Shown: piece by piece, positions 34,803 through 43,854 of the stretch
Layout of the letters: each line of letters begins with the position of its first letter
Numbering within the stretch: position 1 is the stretch's first letter
NCBI GenBank assembly: GCA_041859945.1
Contig: JBFLGC010000005.1
Location: forward strand, 1 to 64,000
DNA from: Tetragenococcus sp041859945
GTDB taxonomy: Bacteria; Bacillota; Bacilli; Lactobacillales; Enterococcaceae
DNA length: 64,000 bases
Reading direction: 5' to 3'
Translations under genes and position numbers: made by a program
The notes under the pieces: model-generated
The model's database searches: none
The model's input: the letters and a program-made list of their open reading frames with translations, nothing else
Told to the model about the DNA's origin: nothing

Positions 34803-36644
34803 TTAGTCATTTTCAATTTTTTTAGCTTTCTTAGCTGCTTTTTCTCTTTCCGCTTTATTTAAAATAAATTTACGTAAGCGGATATTTTCTGGTGTGATTT
34901 CACAATATTCATCATCATTCAAGAATTCCAAAGATTCTTCTAGCGTAAGATCACGAGGTTTCTTGATTACTGAGGTTTGGTCTTTCGTTGCAGAACGAAC
35001 GTTGGTCATTTGTTTAGCTTTCGTGATATTGACGGTCAAATCTTTTTCACGAGCATTTTCACCAACGATCATTCCTTCATAAACTTCGGTACCTGGCTCA
35101 ACAAAGACAGTCCCACGTTCTTCCACACTCATGATAGAATAAGTGGTAGCTTTGCCCATATCGATGGAGACAAGTGCACCACGGCTTCTTCCTCCAATTT
35201 TTGTTTGGATCATCGGTAAATACTGATCGAAGGTATGATGCATAATGCCATAACCGCGTGTCATTGAAAGAAATTCTGTATTGTAACCGATCAAACCACG
35301 AGCCGGCGCTAAAAAGATCAAACGCGTTTGACCATTGCCTTCATTGATCATGTCTTGCATTTCAGCCTTACGATCACCCATCGATTGAATGATCGACCCC
35401 ATATATTCTTCAGGTGTATCGATTTGGACCCGTTCAAAGGGTTCACACTTCACACCATCCACGATTTTTTCAATGACTTGAGGCCGAGAAACTTGCAGTT
35501 CGAAGCCTTCACGACGCATATTTTCGATCAAAATCGACAAATGAAGTTCACCACGGCCGGAGACGATCCAAGCATCATGTCCATAAGGTTCGACACGCAA
35601 AGAGACATCCGTTTGCAATTCAGTCATCAAGCGTTCTTCGATCTTACGCGCCGTGACAAATTTGCCTTCACGACCAGCAAAGGGGGAATCATTGACTTTA
35701 AAGGTCATTTGTAAGGTAGGTTCATCGATGTGTAGAATAGGTAAGGCTTCTTGATGATCGAATGGCGTCACCGTTTCACCAACAAAGATGTCTTCCATTC
35801 CAGAAACAGCGATCAGATCACCAGCTTTAGCCGCTTGGATCTCTAAGCGTTTCAAACCAAAGAAACCGAATAACTTAGTGACACGGAATTTCTTAGCTGT
35901 ACCATCCAATTTCATCAAAGCAACTTGGTCTCCAACATGGATCGCACCACGAAACACCCGGCCGATCCCGATACGACCAACGTAATCATTATAATCAAGC
36001 AAAGATACTTGGAATTGTAAAGGTTCATCACTATTATCGATAGGCGCAGGAATGTGCTCAATGATTGTATCAAACAAAGGTGCCATCGTTTTTTCTTGAT
36101 CAGCTGGATCTTCTGAAAAACTAGAAGTTCCATTTAAGGCAGAAGTATAGACAACTGGGAAATCCAATTGATCATCATCAGCACCTAATTCAATAAAGAG
36201 TTCCAACACTTCATCCACAACAAATTCAGGACGAGCGGAAGGTTTATCGATTTTATTGACAACTACGATTGGCGTCACATGTTGTTCTAGAGCTTTTTTT
36301 AAAACGAACCGTGTTTGTGGCATCGTTCCTTCGTAAGCATCGACCACCAATACGACCCCATCGACCATTTTCATGATCCGTTCTACTTCCCCACCAAAAT
36401 CGGCGTGCCCAGGAGTATCCAAGATGTTGATTTTCTTATCTTTATATTCAACAGCGGTATTCTTGGCTAAGATCGTGATCCCACGTTCTTTTTCGATCGC
36501 ATTGGAGTCCATGGCCCGTTCTTGTAACTGAGTATGGGCATCCAGAGTATCAGACTGTTTTAATAATTCATCAACTAGGGTTGTTTTCCCGTGGTCAACG
36601 TGAGCAATGATGGCGACGTTGCGGATATCTTCTCTGTATTTCAA
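34803..36644 (-). CDS. typA: Translational GTPase TypA/BipA
   Basis: Ribosome-binding GTPase involved in 50S assembly and growth at low temperature or stress. 613 residues: G domain with G1 IIAHVDHGKTTL near residue 12, G2/G3 ERGITI and DTPGHADF, G4 NKID; EF-G-like domains II, III and V, and the BipA-specific C-terminal domain (ARGLIGYNTEFLSMTRG, GRSRGALVSIDMGKATTYS). TTG start with AAAGGAG 9 bases upstream. Own terminator; upstream lies copy E of the repeat. Confidence 0.97.
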   Translation of the reverse strand: MKYREDIRNVAIIAHVDHGKTTLVDELLKQSDTLDAHTQLQERAMDSNAIEKERGITILAKNTAVEYKDKKINILDTPGHADFGGEVERIMKMVDGVVLVVDAYEGTMPQTRFVLKKALEQHVTPIVVVNKIDKPSARPEFVVDEVLELFIELGADDDQLDFPVVYTSALNGTSSFSEDPADQEKTMAPLFDTIIEHIPAPIDNSDEPLQFQVSLLDYNDYVGRIGIGRVFRGAIHVGDQVALMKLDGTAKKFRVTKLFGFFGLKRLEIQAAKAGDLIAVSGMEDIFVGETVTPFDHQEALPILHIDEPTLQMTFKVNDSPFAGREGKFVTARKIEERLMTELQTDVSLRVEPYGHDAWIVSGRGELHLSILIENMRREGFELQVSRPQVIEKIVDGVKCEPFERVQIDTPEEYMGSIIQSMGDRKAEMQDMINEGNGQTRLIFLAPARGLIGYNTEFLSMTRGYGIMHHTFDQYLPMIQTKIGGRSRGALVSIDMGKATTYSIMSVEERGTVFVEPGTEVYEGMIVGENAREKDLTVNITKAKQMTNVRSATKDQTSVIKKPRDLTLEESLEFLNDDEYCEITPENIRLRKFILNKAEREKAAKKAKKIEND

Positions 36645-36737
36645 TTTAAATTTCTCCTTTATGAACGGTTCTCAAAAAAGTTCTACGATTATTTAAAAAA
36701 GGATCTTTAATGAAGTGGTATCTACTAAAAGCTTTCC

Positions 36738-36778
36738 CACAAAACAAAAGAAGCGCATTTTAGAACATGGCGCTTTCT
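36738..36778 (-). terminator. Terminator after suhB
   Basis: AAGCGC (36751-36756) pairs with GCGCTT (36770-36775); the minus strand continues CTTTTGTTTTG. It is about 270 bases past the suhB stop, with repeat copy E between. Confidence 0.6.
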
Positions 36779-36890
36779 TTTTCTCAAACCAATCTTTCAC
36801 TAATTATCGTGCTCGACGAGTCATTATACCAAATATTCTTTCTGAAAGCCAGTGAAAAGTTTTCAATAGTGTAAAAAATATGTTTTATCA

Positions 36891-37031
36891 TTACAATTCA
36901 CGGCCAAACTTGAGCGCTACACTTGCACGTTTGTGTCTGCTACTGCCTGTCGTAAACCTGCTCACGGCGGTTCCACGGCTGATTTTAAGCAAGCCAATCT
37001 CGTAGTGAAGCACCTGATTTGGCCATGAATC
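36891..37031 (+). repeat. Dispersed intergenic repeat, copy E (complete simple form)
   Basis: Left end TTACAATTCACGGCCAAAC, then GCGCTACACTTGCACGTTTG and TGTCTGCTACTGCC (L module); GGCGGTTCCACGGCTGATTT, then AAGCAAGCCAATCTCGTAGT (R module), right end TTTGGCCATGAATC. GTTTTATCA flanks both sides exactly (36882-36890 and 37032-37040). It lies 18 bases past the suhB stop. The best reference copy for the family. Confidence 0.85.
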
Positions 37032-37048
37032 GTTTTATCAAAAATAAA

Positions 37049-37825
37049 TCAGACTTCAGCTGCTTTAGACAAAACCAACATCTCTTCATAAGCTTGCGGA
37101 GTACCTGCCATGAACCTCTCACGGCCATCTATTTTTAAGGGATTTCCATTGATGTTAGACATTTTCATGCCTAATGCTTCGATCAAAACACCACCAGCCG
37201 CATAATCCCATGGCGCTAAATTTGATACATAGCCCACACGTCGACCGGTGATCATGCCGATAAGTTCAAGCCCCGCACAGCCAGACATTCTGACCCCCAT
37301 GGAACGTTCCCCCATGACTTGTGCATTGGCGGTGTTTTTGCAATACATACTCGTATTCATGCCTAATAGACCTTCGCTAAGCGATGTATTTTCAGGCTTT
37401 GTCACGCGTTCTTCATTACAATAAACACCGATATCACGACCGCCCCAGTAAAACTGTTCTTTCATCACTTCGTAAACAAAGCCTAAAACTCCCTGACCAT
37501 CTTCATAAACTGCGATCATAATACAAAAATTTTCATGTTCAAGCACAAAATTCATCGTCCCATCTATTGGGTCGATGATAAACACTCGACCTGATAAATC
37601 ATTCAAATGATCTTTGCCATCTTCTTCTCCCAAAATTTTCGCATCCGGATCAAAATCAGTTATCTGATCGATCAAAAATTTTTGCGTTTGTTTGTCGATA
37701 TTAGTCACCAAATCTTTTCGATCAGTTTTTGTTGCCACCGTCATCGCTTCTTCTGACAAAGCTATTTTGATCTGCTTGCCCGCTTCTGTCATCCAACGTC
37801 TGATTTCATGTATCATGATTTGCAC
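37049..37825 (-). CDS. suhB: Inositol monophosphatase family protein (YktC/SuhB)
   Basis: Mg2+-dependent phosphatase of the IMPase/FBPase fold. 258 residues with the metal and substrate motifs: DRKDLVTNIDKQTQ, LGEEDGKD, the hallmark IIDPIDGTMNFVLEHENF near residues 85-102, and the C-terminal LAPWDYAAGGVLIEALG. GTG start at 37825, 5 bases after GAGGAAG; an ATG at 37816 is too far from the SD. In bacteria substrates include inositol-1-P, and other sugar phosphates are possible. Lies 10 bases behind yktA as part of the yktA-yktC pair. Confidence 0.9.
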   Translation of the reverse strand: MQIMIHEIRRWMTEAGKQIKIALSEEAMTVATKTDRKDLVTNIDKQTQKFLIDQITDFDPDAKILGEEDGKDHLNDLSGRVFIIDPIDGTMNFVLEHENFCIMIAVYEDGQGVLGFVYEVMKEQFYWGGRDIGVYCNEERVTKPENTSLSEGLLGMNTSMYCKNTANAQVMGERSMGVRMSGCAGLELIGMITGRRVGYVSNLAPWDYAAGGVLIEALGMKMSNINGNPLKIDGRERFMAGTPQAYEEMLVLSKAAEV

Positions 37826-37835
37826 AGTATCTTCC

Positions 37836-38111
37836 TCATTTCATATGTAAAATTTTTTTAGCCGGCATTTTTTTTGCCGTCTGAACCGTTCGATATAATG
37901 AGTATCCAGAAATTTTTTCAAAATCATTTCCTAGATGGCGCTCTTCCCCAATACTTTTTACCACTGATTTAAACAATCGGTAGGTCTCAAGAAACAAAGA
38001 AATTGCAACGCCATTTTCATAAGCTTGTTCCAAAATGTCCCACATCTTCATGACAATAACCATCTCTTCAGTTGACCAATTTAGGTCTAAGGGATATTGA
38101 TAATCCTTCAC
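37836..38111 (-). CDS. yktA: UPF0223 family protein (YktA)
   Basis: 91 residues from a GTG at 38111 (MKDYQYPLDLNWSTEEMVIV), 5 bases after AGGTG; this N-terminus is the family signature, so the longer frame to 38129 is not used. Helical cytosolic protein; function unknown. Forms a pair with suhB in the order pdhD - yktA - suhB - typA, as in B. subtilis (where speA and slp intervene). Confidence 0.9.
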   Translation of the reverse strand: MKDYQYPLDLNWSTEEMVIVMKMWDILEQAYENGVAISLFLETYRLFKSVVKSIGEERHLGNDFEKISGYSLYRTVQTAKKMPAKKILHMK

Positions 38112-38229
38112 TTTTTCACCTGATTTCAAAAGCTCTCTTTCCTAGTCTACCATAGAATCCATAGACATTGCACTATTTTTGCAGTCTTAGGATCAAGTTG
38201 CTCCTTTTGTGCCCCTTTTACTAATATAT

Positions 38230-38271
38230 AAAAAAAGAAACCCTCTAAGAAGCGTATCCTTAAAGGGGTTC
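38230..38271 (-). terminator. Terminator after the pdh operon
   Basis: On the minus strand GAACCCCTTTAAG pairs with CTTAGAGGGTTTC (one mismatch, G-U pairs), followed by seven T. Immediately beyond the lpdA stop. Confidence 0.85.
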
Positions 38272-38279
38272 TTGTGAGA

Positions 38280-39686
38280 TTAAGCGTGGATTGGCATGCC
38301 TAGAGCCAGTTCAGATGCATCCATGACGATTTCGCCTAAAGATGGATGTGGATGAATGGTCAAAGCGATGTCTTGCGCGTTCATACCTGATTCAATGGCT
38401 AAAGACAACTCAGAAACCATGTCTGAAGCACCAACACCTGCGATTTGAGCGCCAACTAACACATTGTCATCAACGGTTGTGACCAAACGAATGAAGCCTT
38501 CTGTCTTATTCAATGATAAAGCCCGGCCGTTGCCCGCAAATGGGAATTTATAAGCTTTAGCATCAAGGCCAGCATCTTTAGCTTCTTTGATCGTCATACC
38601 AACACTAGCAAGTTCAGGATCAGTAAAGGCAACAGCTGGCATAGCTTTGTAGTCAACAGCTACTTTCTTACCAGAAATAGCTTCAGCTGCGATCTTACCT
38701 TCATAGCTAGCTTTGTGGGCTAAAGCAGCACCTGCGACGATATCACCGATGGCAAAGATATTCTTCACATTGGTACGGCCTTGGTTATCAACAGGGATCA
38801 GTCCGCGTTCACCGACAGTGACACCAGCTTGTTCTAAGCCCATGTCGCTCGTATTCGGACGACGACCAACTGTGACCATGACATAATCGACCGTGACTGA
38901 ATCTTCTTTTCCGTCAACAGCATATTTGACTGTGACACTATCGCCGTTATCGACAGCCTCTTTAGCCATCGCACTAGTAATGATCTTGATGCCTTTTTTC
39001 TTGAAGTCTCCTTCAACGATTTTGACCATATCTTTTTCATAAGTAGGTAAAATTTGTGGTGTTCCTTCAATGATCGTAACTTCAGCACCGAGGTTCGCAT
39101 AAGCGCCACCTAATTCAGCACCGATGACGCCGCCACCGATGATCGCAAATTTCTTAGGCACTTCTTTAAGAGCTAGAGCACCGGTAGAATCAAGAACCCG
39201 TCCACCAAATTTGAAACCAGGGATTTCAATTGGATGTGAGCCAGTTGCAATGATCGCATTGTTGAATGAATAAGTTTGCGCAGAATCTGGATGCATCACT
39301 CGTAAGTTATGATCATCAACAAAGAAAGCTTCTCCTTCAAGGATCTCTACCTTATTTTTCTTCAACAACATCTTAACTCCAGATGTCAATTTGTTAACGA
39401 CTTGATTTTCTTTCCAATCTTGTGTTTTAGAAAAATCAAGCGTGGCATCCTTGGTCGAAACACCGAATACTTCAGAATCTTTGGCATCATGGAAATGATG
39501 GCCCGCTGCAATCAAAGCTTTGGAAGGGATACAACCAACGTTTAGGCAAACACCGCCGATGTATTCTTTTTCAATGATCGCTACTTTTTGTCCCATTTGA
39601 CTAGCACGGATGGCAGCTACATAGCCGCCAGGTCCCGCACCGATCACAACTGTATCTAATTCAATAGCAAAATCTCCAACTACCAT
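38280..39686 (-). CDS. lpdA: Dihydrolipoyl dehydrogenase (E3 of pyruvate dehydrogenase)
   Basis: FAD/NAD+ oxidoreductase that reoxidises the lipoyl groups of PdhC. 468 residues: FAD-binding VIGAGPGGYVAAIRA near residue 15, redox-active disulfide GGVCLNVGCIPSKAL (C44 and C49 approximately), NAD-binding IGGGVIGAELGGAYA, and C-terminal dimer motif AIHPHPSLGE-type (TIHPHPSLGEIV) with the catalytic His-Glu pair. SD GGAAGGA. Last gene of the operon. Confidence 0.97.
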   Translation of the reverse strand: MVVGDFAIELDTVVIGAGPGGYVAAIRASQMGQKVAIIEKEYIGGVCLNVGCIPSKALIAAGHHFHDAKDSEVFGVSTKDATLDFSKTQDWKENQVVNKLTSGVKMLLKKNKVEILEGEAFFVDDHNLRVMHPDSAQTYSFNNAIIATGSHPIEIPGFKFGGRVLDSTGALALKEVPKKFAIIGGGVIGAELGGAYANLGAEVTIIEGTPQILPTYEKDMVKIVEGDFKKKGIKIITSAMAKEAVDNGDSVTVKYAVDGKEDSVTVDYVMVTVGRRPNTSDMGLEQAGVTVGERGLIPVDNQGRTNVKNIFAIGDIVAGAALAHKASYEGKIAAEAISGKKVAVDYKAMPAVAFTDPELASVGMTIKEAKDAGLDAKAYKFPFAGNGRALSLNKTEGFIRLVTTVDDNVLVGAQIAGVGASDMVSELSLAIESGMNAQDIALTIHPHPSLGEIVMDASELALGMPIHA

Positions 39687-39693
39687 TTATTTA

Positions 39694-41298
39694 TCATCCT
39701 TCCATTAAGAGCAATTCTGGATCGTTCAACAAACGTTTGATATTATTCATTGCTTTTTGAGCCGTTGCTCCATCAACGATACGGTGGTCAAAACTCAATG
39801 ACAATTTCATCATACGACCGACAACGATTTCGCCTTCGTCATTCACGATTGGTTCTTGCTTGATCGTACCTACGCCTAAAATAGCCACTTCAGGGTAGTT
39901 GATAACTGGTGTAAACCAAGTACCACCAACTGAACCGATATTGCTGATCGTAATGGTTCCGTTACGCATGTCTTGAGCGCCTAATTTACCCTCATGAGCT
40001 AAAGCTGCTTTTTCATTGATTTCATCAGCAATAGCAAACAAACCTTTACGATCGGCATCTTTCACATTTGGTACATACAAGCCATGATCAGTATCTGTGG
40101 CGATACCGATATTGAAGTAATGTTTATAGACGATTTCTTGCGAAGCGTCATCAATTGAAGCATTCAATACTGGGAATTTCTTGACAGTAGCTACCAAAGC
40201 TTTGACAACATATGGCAAGAAGGTCAATTTAGTGCCATTTTCGGCGGCAACTGGTTTGAATCTCTTACGTTGGTCCCAAAGTTTAGAAACTTCAACTTCA
40301 TCATGTAAGGTAACATGAGGTGCTGTATGTTTACTGTTGACCATCGACTTAGCGATAGCTTTACGAGTAGCCGTCATTTTTTCACGAGTTTCAAGTTCGG
40401 TCATATCTGAAGTGAATGGTTTAGCTGGAGCAGCTTTTTCAACTGGAGCTGTTTCTTTTGCTGGGGCTGCTTTCTCAGCAGCAGTAGCAGCTTGTCCGCC
40501 ACCAGAAATGAAGGCTTCAACGTCTGCTTTTGTCACGCGACCACCGTTTCCAGTAGCTGTAACTTGGCTGATATCGACATCTTTTTCACGTGCAAATTGA
40601 CGAACTGAAGGCATCGCCAAAACGCGTTTGTTTGGATCTGTCGCTGTCACCACACCACTTGTGGCAGGTGCACTTGCAGCAGGAGCCGTTGTTGCTTCTG
40701 CGGTAGGGGCTGGTGCACTACTTGCTGATGCGGAATTATGACCGGGGGCGTCAATTTCGACTAATACATCGCCTACGTTAGCAACCGTTCCTTCATCTAC
40801 CAAAATCTTTTTGATCGTCCCTGTGACAGGCGATGGGATCTCTTCGACTGATTTATCATTTTGTACTTCTAATAAAGTATCATCTTCGTTGATTTTATCA
40901 CCAGGTTTGACCATCCATTTGACGATCTCACCTTCTGCGATCCCTTCACCAATATCTGGTAATTTAAATTGGAAGACTCCTTCGCCTTCTTCAGTTGGAA
41001 CAGCAGCAGGTGATGCAGGGGTTTGTTCTTCAGACGGAGCAGGTGTTGCATCTTCATAGCCAGGTGCATCGATTTCGACTAACACATCGCCGACACTAGC
41101 AACCGTTCCTTCATCTACCAAAATCTTTTTGATTGTCCCTGTGACAGGTGATGGGATTTCTTCGACTGATTTATCATTTTGTACTTCTAGTAAGGTATCA
41201 TCTTCATTGATCGTATCACCAGGTTTGACCATCCATTTGACGATTTCACCTTCTGCGATCCCTTCACCGATATCCGGTAACTTAAATTGAAATGCCAT
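39694..41298 (-). CDS. pdhC: Dihydrolipoyllysine-residue acetyltransferase (E2 of pyruvate dehydrogenase)
   Basis: Core of the complex; accepts acetyl from E1 and passes it to CoA. 534 residues: two N-terminal lipoyl domains (about 3-80 and 109-186; lipoyl lysines K43 and K149 in VQNDKSVEE), Ala/Pro linkers, peripheral subunit-binding domain (about 226-262; VLAMPSVRQFAREKD), a third Ala/Pro/Lys-rich linker and the catalytic domain with LSFDHRIVDGA near the C-terminus. The lipoyl domains differ at only two of 78 residues. Confidence 0.97.
   Translation of the reverse strand: MAFQFKLPDIGEGIAEGEIVKWMVKPGDTINEDDTLLEVQNDKSVEEIPSPVTGTIKKILVDEGTVASVGDVLVEIDAPGYEDATPAPSEEQTPASPAAVPTEEGEGVFQFKLPDIGEGIAEGEIVKWMVKPGDKINEDDTLLEVQNDKSVEEIPSPVTGTIKKILVDEGTVANVGDVLVEIDAPGHNSASASSAPAPTAEATTAPAASAPATSGVVTATDPNKRVLAMPSVRQFAREKDVDISQVTATGNGGRVTKADVEAFISGGGQAATAAEKAAPAKETAPVEKAAPAKPFTSDMTELETREKMTATRKAIAKSMVNSKHTAPHVTLHDEVEVSKLWDQRKRFKPVAAENGTKLTFLPYVVKALVATVKKFPVLNASIDDASQEIVYKHYFNIGIATDTDHGLYVPNVKDADRKGLFAIADEINEKAALAHEGKLGAQDMRNGTITISNIGSVGGTWFTPVINYPEVAILGVGTIKQEPIVNDEGEIVVGRMMKLSLSFDHRIVDGATAQKAMNNIKRLLNDPELLLMEG
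40741..40974 (-). repeat. Second copy of the lipoyl-domain direct repeat in pdhC
   Basis: Encodes residues 109-186 of PdhC. Protein identity to the first copy is 76 of 78 residues (T29/K135 and S68/N174 differ); the DNA is also almost identical, with scattered third-position changes. Confidence 0.85.
41059..41292 (-). repeat. First copy of the lipoyl-domain direct repeat in pdhC
   Basis: Encodes residues 3-80 of PdhC. See the partner copy 84 bases away on the other side of the linker. Confidence 0.85.
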
Positions 41299-41328
41299 GT
41301 TGTTATCTCCTTTTCTAAGCGACCTTAC

Positions 41329-41358
41329 CGGTAATGTAAGCTTTGACTCACATTACCG
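41329..41358 (-). other. Hairpin in the pdhB-pdhC gap
   Basis: CGGTAATGT (41329-41337) pairs perfectly with ACATTACCG (41350-41358) in the 76-base gap. No U tract follows, so it is not a terminator; an mRNA processing or stability element is possible. Confidence 0.65.
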
Positions 41359-41374
41359 ACAGTCCTTGTTTTTT

Positions 41375-42352
41375 CTAGAAATTAACGATTTCTTTGACTT
41401 TTGCTTCGATATCCGCTGCATTTGGCAACCAAATACCTTCTGCTTGACCAAATGGGAAAACAGTATCTGGCGCCGATACACGACCAATCGGTGCTTCTAA
41501 TGAAAGAATAGCGCGTTCTGAGATTTCGGATACGACTTGAGCACCCACACCTGCTTGTTTTTGGGCTTCTTGAACGACAACGGCATGACCTGTTTTTTCA
41601 ACAGAAGCAATGATCGTTTCGACATCAAGTGGAGCTACCGTACGCAAGTCGATGATTTCAGCACTGATACCGTCTTTTTCAAGATTATCAGCAGCTTTTT
41701 TGGCTTCTCTGACCATGGCACCATAAGTAATGATAGAAACATCTTTCCCTTCACGAGTCACAGCTGCTTTATCTAATGGCACTTCATAAGCCTCATCTGG
41801 AACTTCTTCACGGAAAGAACGATACAATTTCATGTGTTCCAAGAAAACAACAGGATCGTTGCTTCTGATCGATGAAATCAATAATCCTTTGGCATCATAA
41901 GGATTGGATGGAATGACTACACGGATACCAGGCGCTTGAGCAATCAAGCCCTCCAAGTTATCTGAGTGCAGTTCTGGTGTATGAACGCCACCACCAAATG
42001 GCGCACGGATCGTAATCGGCAAGTTTCTTGAACCGCCCATACGATAACGTGTCCGAGCGATTTGACCGACGATTTCATCCATTGTTTCAAAGACGAAACC
42101 AAAGAATTGGATTTCAGGAACAGGACGGAAACCTTCGAGAGCAAGTCCAAAGGCAAGTCCACCGATCCCAGATTCAGCCAAAGGAGTATCGAACACTCGA
42201 TCTTCACCGAATTTATCTTGCAAATCGGCAGTTGCACGGAAAACACCGCCGTTTTTACCAACGTCTTCGCCGAAGACTAAGACGTCTTTATCATTTTCTA
42301 ATTCAACAGCTAAGGCATCTGTTATTGCCTGAATCATTGTTTTTTGTGCCAT
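41375..42352 (-). CDS. pdhB: Pyruvate dehydrogenase E1 component, beta subunit
   Basis: Partner of PdhA in the thiamine-diphosphate-dependent decarboxylation of pyruvate. 325 residues: N-terminal MAQKTMIQAITDALAVELE, VFGEDVGKNGGVFRAT, FDTPLAESGIGGLAFG, FGGGVHTPELHSDNLE and the C-terminal GRVSAPDTVFPF match the transketolase-pyrimidine/C domains of the family. Two bases behind pdhA. Confidence 0.97.
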   Translation of the reverse strand: MAQKTMIQAITDALAVELENDKDVLVFGEDVGKNGGVFRATADLQDKFGEDRVFDTPLAESGIGGLAFGLALEGFRPVPEIQFFGFVFETMDEIVGQIARTRYRMGGSRNLPITIRAPFGGGVHTPELHSDNLEGLIAQAPGIRVVIPSNPYDAKGLLISSIRSNDPVVFLEHMKLYRSFREEVPDEAYEVPLDKAAVTREGKDVSIITYGAMVREAKKAADNLEKDGISAEIIDLRTVAPLDVETIIASVEKTGHAVVVQEAQKQAGVGAQVVSEISERAILSLEAPIGRVSAPDTVFPFGQAEGIWLPNAADIEAKVKEIVNF

Positions 42353-42354
42353 GA

Positions 42355-43461
42355 TTATTTCGACTCCTTCGCTTCATAATATTCGATTTGTTCCTTGATG
42401 TTTTGAGGTTGAACTTCAAACATATTTTTCAAGAAATCAGAAACTTTTTGTTTAGGTTGCTTATCAGCTTCCGCTATTGCATCTTTGATCTCAGCTTTAG
42501 ATTTTTCAATGACTTCATTTTCTTTTTCTTCAGACCAAAGTCCCTTATTTTCCAAATACTTACGGAAACGGATCAATGGATCTTTCTTTTGCCATTCATC
42601 ATCTAATTCTTTTGAACGATAACGCGTTGGGTCATCGCCTGAAAGAGTATGTGGACCATAACGATACGTCAAGGTTTCAATAAGTACTGGTCCGTTCCCT
42701 TCTAAGACCCATTCACGAGCAAATTTTGTAACAGTATAAACTGCCAAAGCATCCATCCCATCGACTTGGATACCAGGAATCCCTGCTGCAATTGCTTTTT
42801 GAGCGATCGTTTGGGCTGCCGTTTGTTTCGCACGTGGTGTCGAAATCGCAAAGCCATTATTTTGTACGAAGAAAACTGCATTTGCTTTATAAGCACCCAC
42901 AAAGTTCATCGCTTCATAAAAGTCACCTTGGGAAGAACCGCCATCACCAGTATAAGTGAAGACTACATTCTTTTGATTGCGCTTTTTAAGGCCTAAAGCC
43001 ACACCAGCAGCTTGCACATATTGGGCACCAATAATGATTTGTGGTGGTAGAGCTTGTAAATCTTCTGGATAAATATTTCCGGCAACATGTCCACGTGACC
43101 ACAAAAAGGCTTGGCTAAGTGGTAAACCATGTTGGATCAATTGGGGAACATCACGATATCCTGGTAAAAGGACATCTTCTTTTTCAAATGCAAAATGACT
43201 GGCTAATTGACTGGCTTCTTGTCCAGCTGTTGGTGCATAAAATCCTAAGCGACCTTGGCGGTTCAAAGCAGTCGAACGTTGGTCTAACACACGCGACCAT
43301 ACCATTTGACTCATTAATTCAACTAATTCATCATCACTTAGATCCGGGATCAAGTCTTCATTGACCACATTTCCATCTAGATCTAATGCTTGATAAGTTG
43401 GGAACTCAGCACCGACATTTTTGAGTAACTTCTCAAAGTCGATCGTTTTTTTCTTTGCCAT
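42355..43461 (-). CDS. pdhA: Pyruvate dehydrogenase E1 component, alpha subunit
   Basis: Carries the thiamine diphosphate motif GDGGSSQGDFYEAMNFVGAYKANAVFFVQNN (in pieces: GDGGSSQGDFYEAMN and NAVFFVQNN), the phosphorylation-loop region and RYGPHTLSGDDPTRYR. 368 residues from ATG 43461 (MAKKKTIDFEKLL), 10 bases after AGAGGAAAG; the longer frame would take in the leader. First gene of pdhABCD-lpdA type operon, which supplies acetyl-CoA under aerobic and some anaerobic conditions in enterococci. Confidence 0.96.
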   Translation of the reverse strand: MAKKKTIDFEKLLKNVGAEFPTYQALDLDGNVVNEDLIPDLSDDELVELMSQMVWSRVLDQRSTALNRQGRLGFYAPTAGQEASQLASHFAFEKEDVLLPGYRDVPQLIQHGLPLSQAFLWSRGHVAGNIYPEDLQALPPQIIIGAQYVQAAGVALGLKKRNQKNVVFTYTGDGGSSQGDFYEAMNFVGAYKANAVFFVQNNGFAISTPRAKQTAAQTIAQKAIAAGIPGIQVDGMDALAVYTVTKFAREWVLEGNGPVLIETLTYRYGPHTLSGDDPTRYRSKELDDEWQKKDPLIRFRKYLENKGLWSEEKENEVIEKSKAEIKDAIAEADKQPKQKVSDFLKNMFEVQPQNIKEQIEYYEAKESK

Positions 43462-43854
43462 CTTGTCACACTTTCCTCTCTTTGGGTGTTTTCTTTTGGT
43501 TTTTTTACTGAATGTAACAGAACTATCTTTCTGTATCACTATCAGAACCATTTACAGTTATTAAAGTATCATTTTTATTCGATAAAAACAAGTAAAATGT
43601 TTTCGAATTTTGTATTCATATTTTTAAAATCATTTTAATATCAAGACTCGTTAGTGAATACAATCACACTCAGTTCAAAAAAGCGAAAATTTATAAATCG
43701 TTTTCTTTTTCACAATAAAAAATTAGTACAGATAGTCTTTATAAAGAAACAGTTTTGTGAAAAAACCATTTCTTTTCTTTCCAAATTTATCATGTGAAGG
43801 CTTAAGCTATCCAAAAACAGCTAACTTCTTGATAAAAAATTTGAAAATTATCAG
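43462..43854. other. Intergenic region upstream of pdhA
   Basis: About 390 AT-rich bases without a gene. A possible minus-strand promoter reads TTGTTT - 17 bases - TACTTT at 43563-43591, about 100 bases before pdhA. A single TTGTGAA at 43755 resembles half of a Rex site, not enough to call. No repeat copy. Confidence 0.4.

Noticed and set aside
36891..37031. Repeat copies as a CRISPR array or REP-type tandem array
   Set aside because: Copies are dispersed singly, are not evenly spaced and have no unique spacers.
40741..41292. Repeats in pdhC as mobile DNA
   Set aside because: They are in-frame lipoyl-domain codons, explained by domain duplication.
43755..43772. Possible Rex site upstream of pdhA
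   Set aside because: Only one half (TTGTGAA) is present; the second half does not match TTCACAA.
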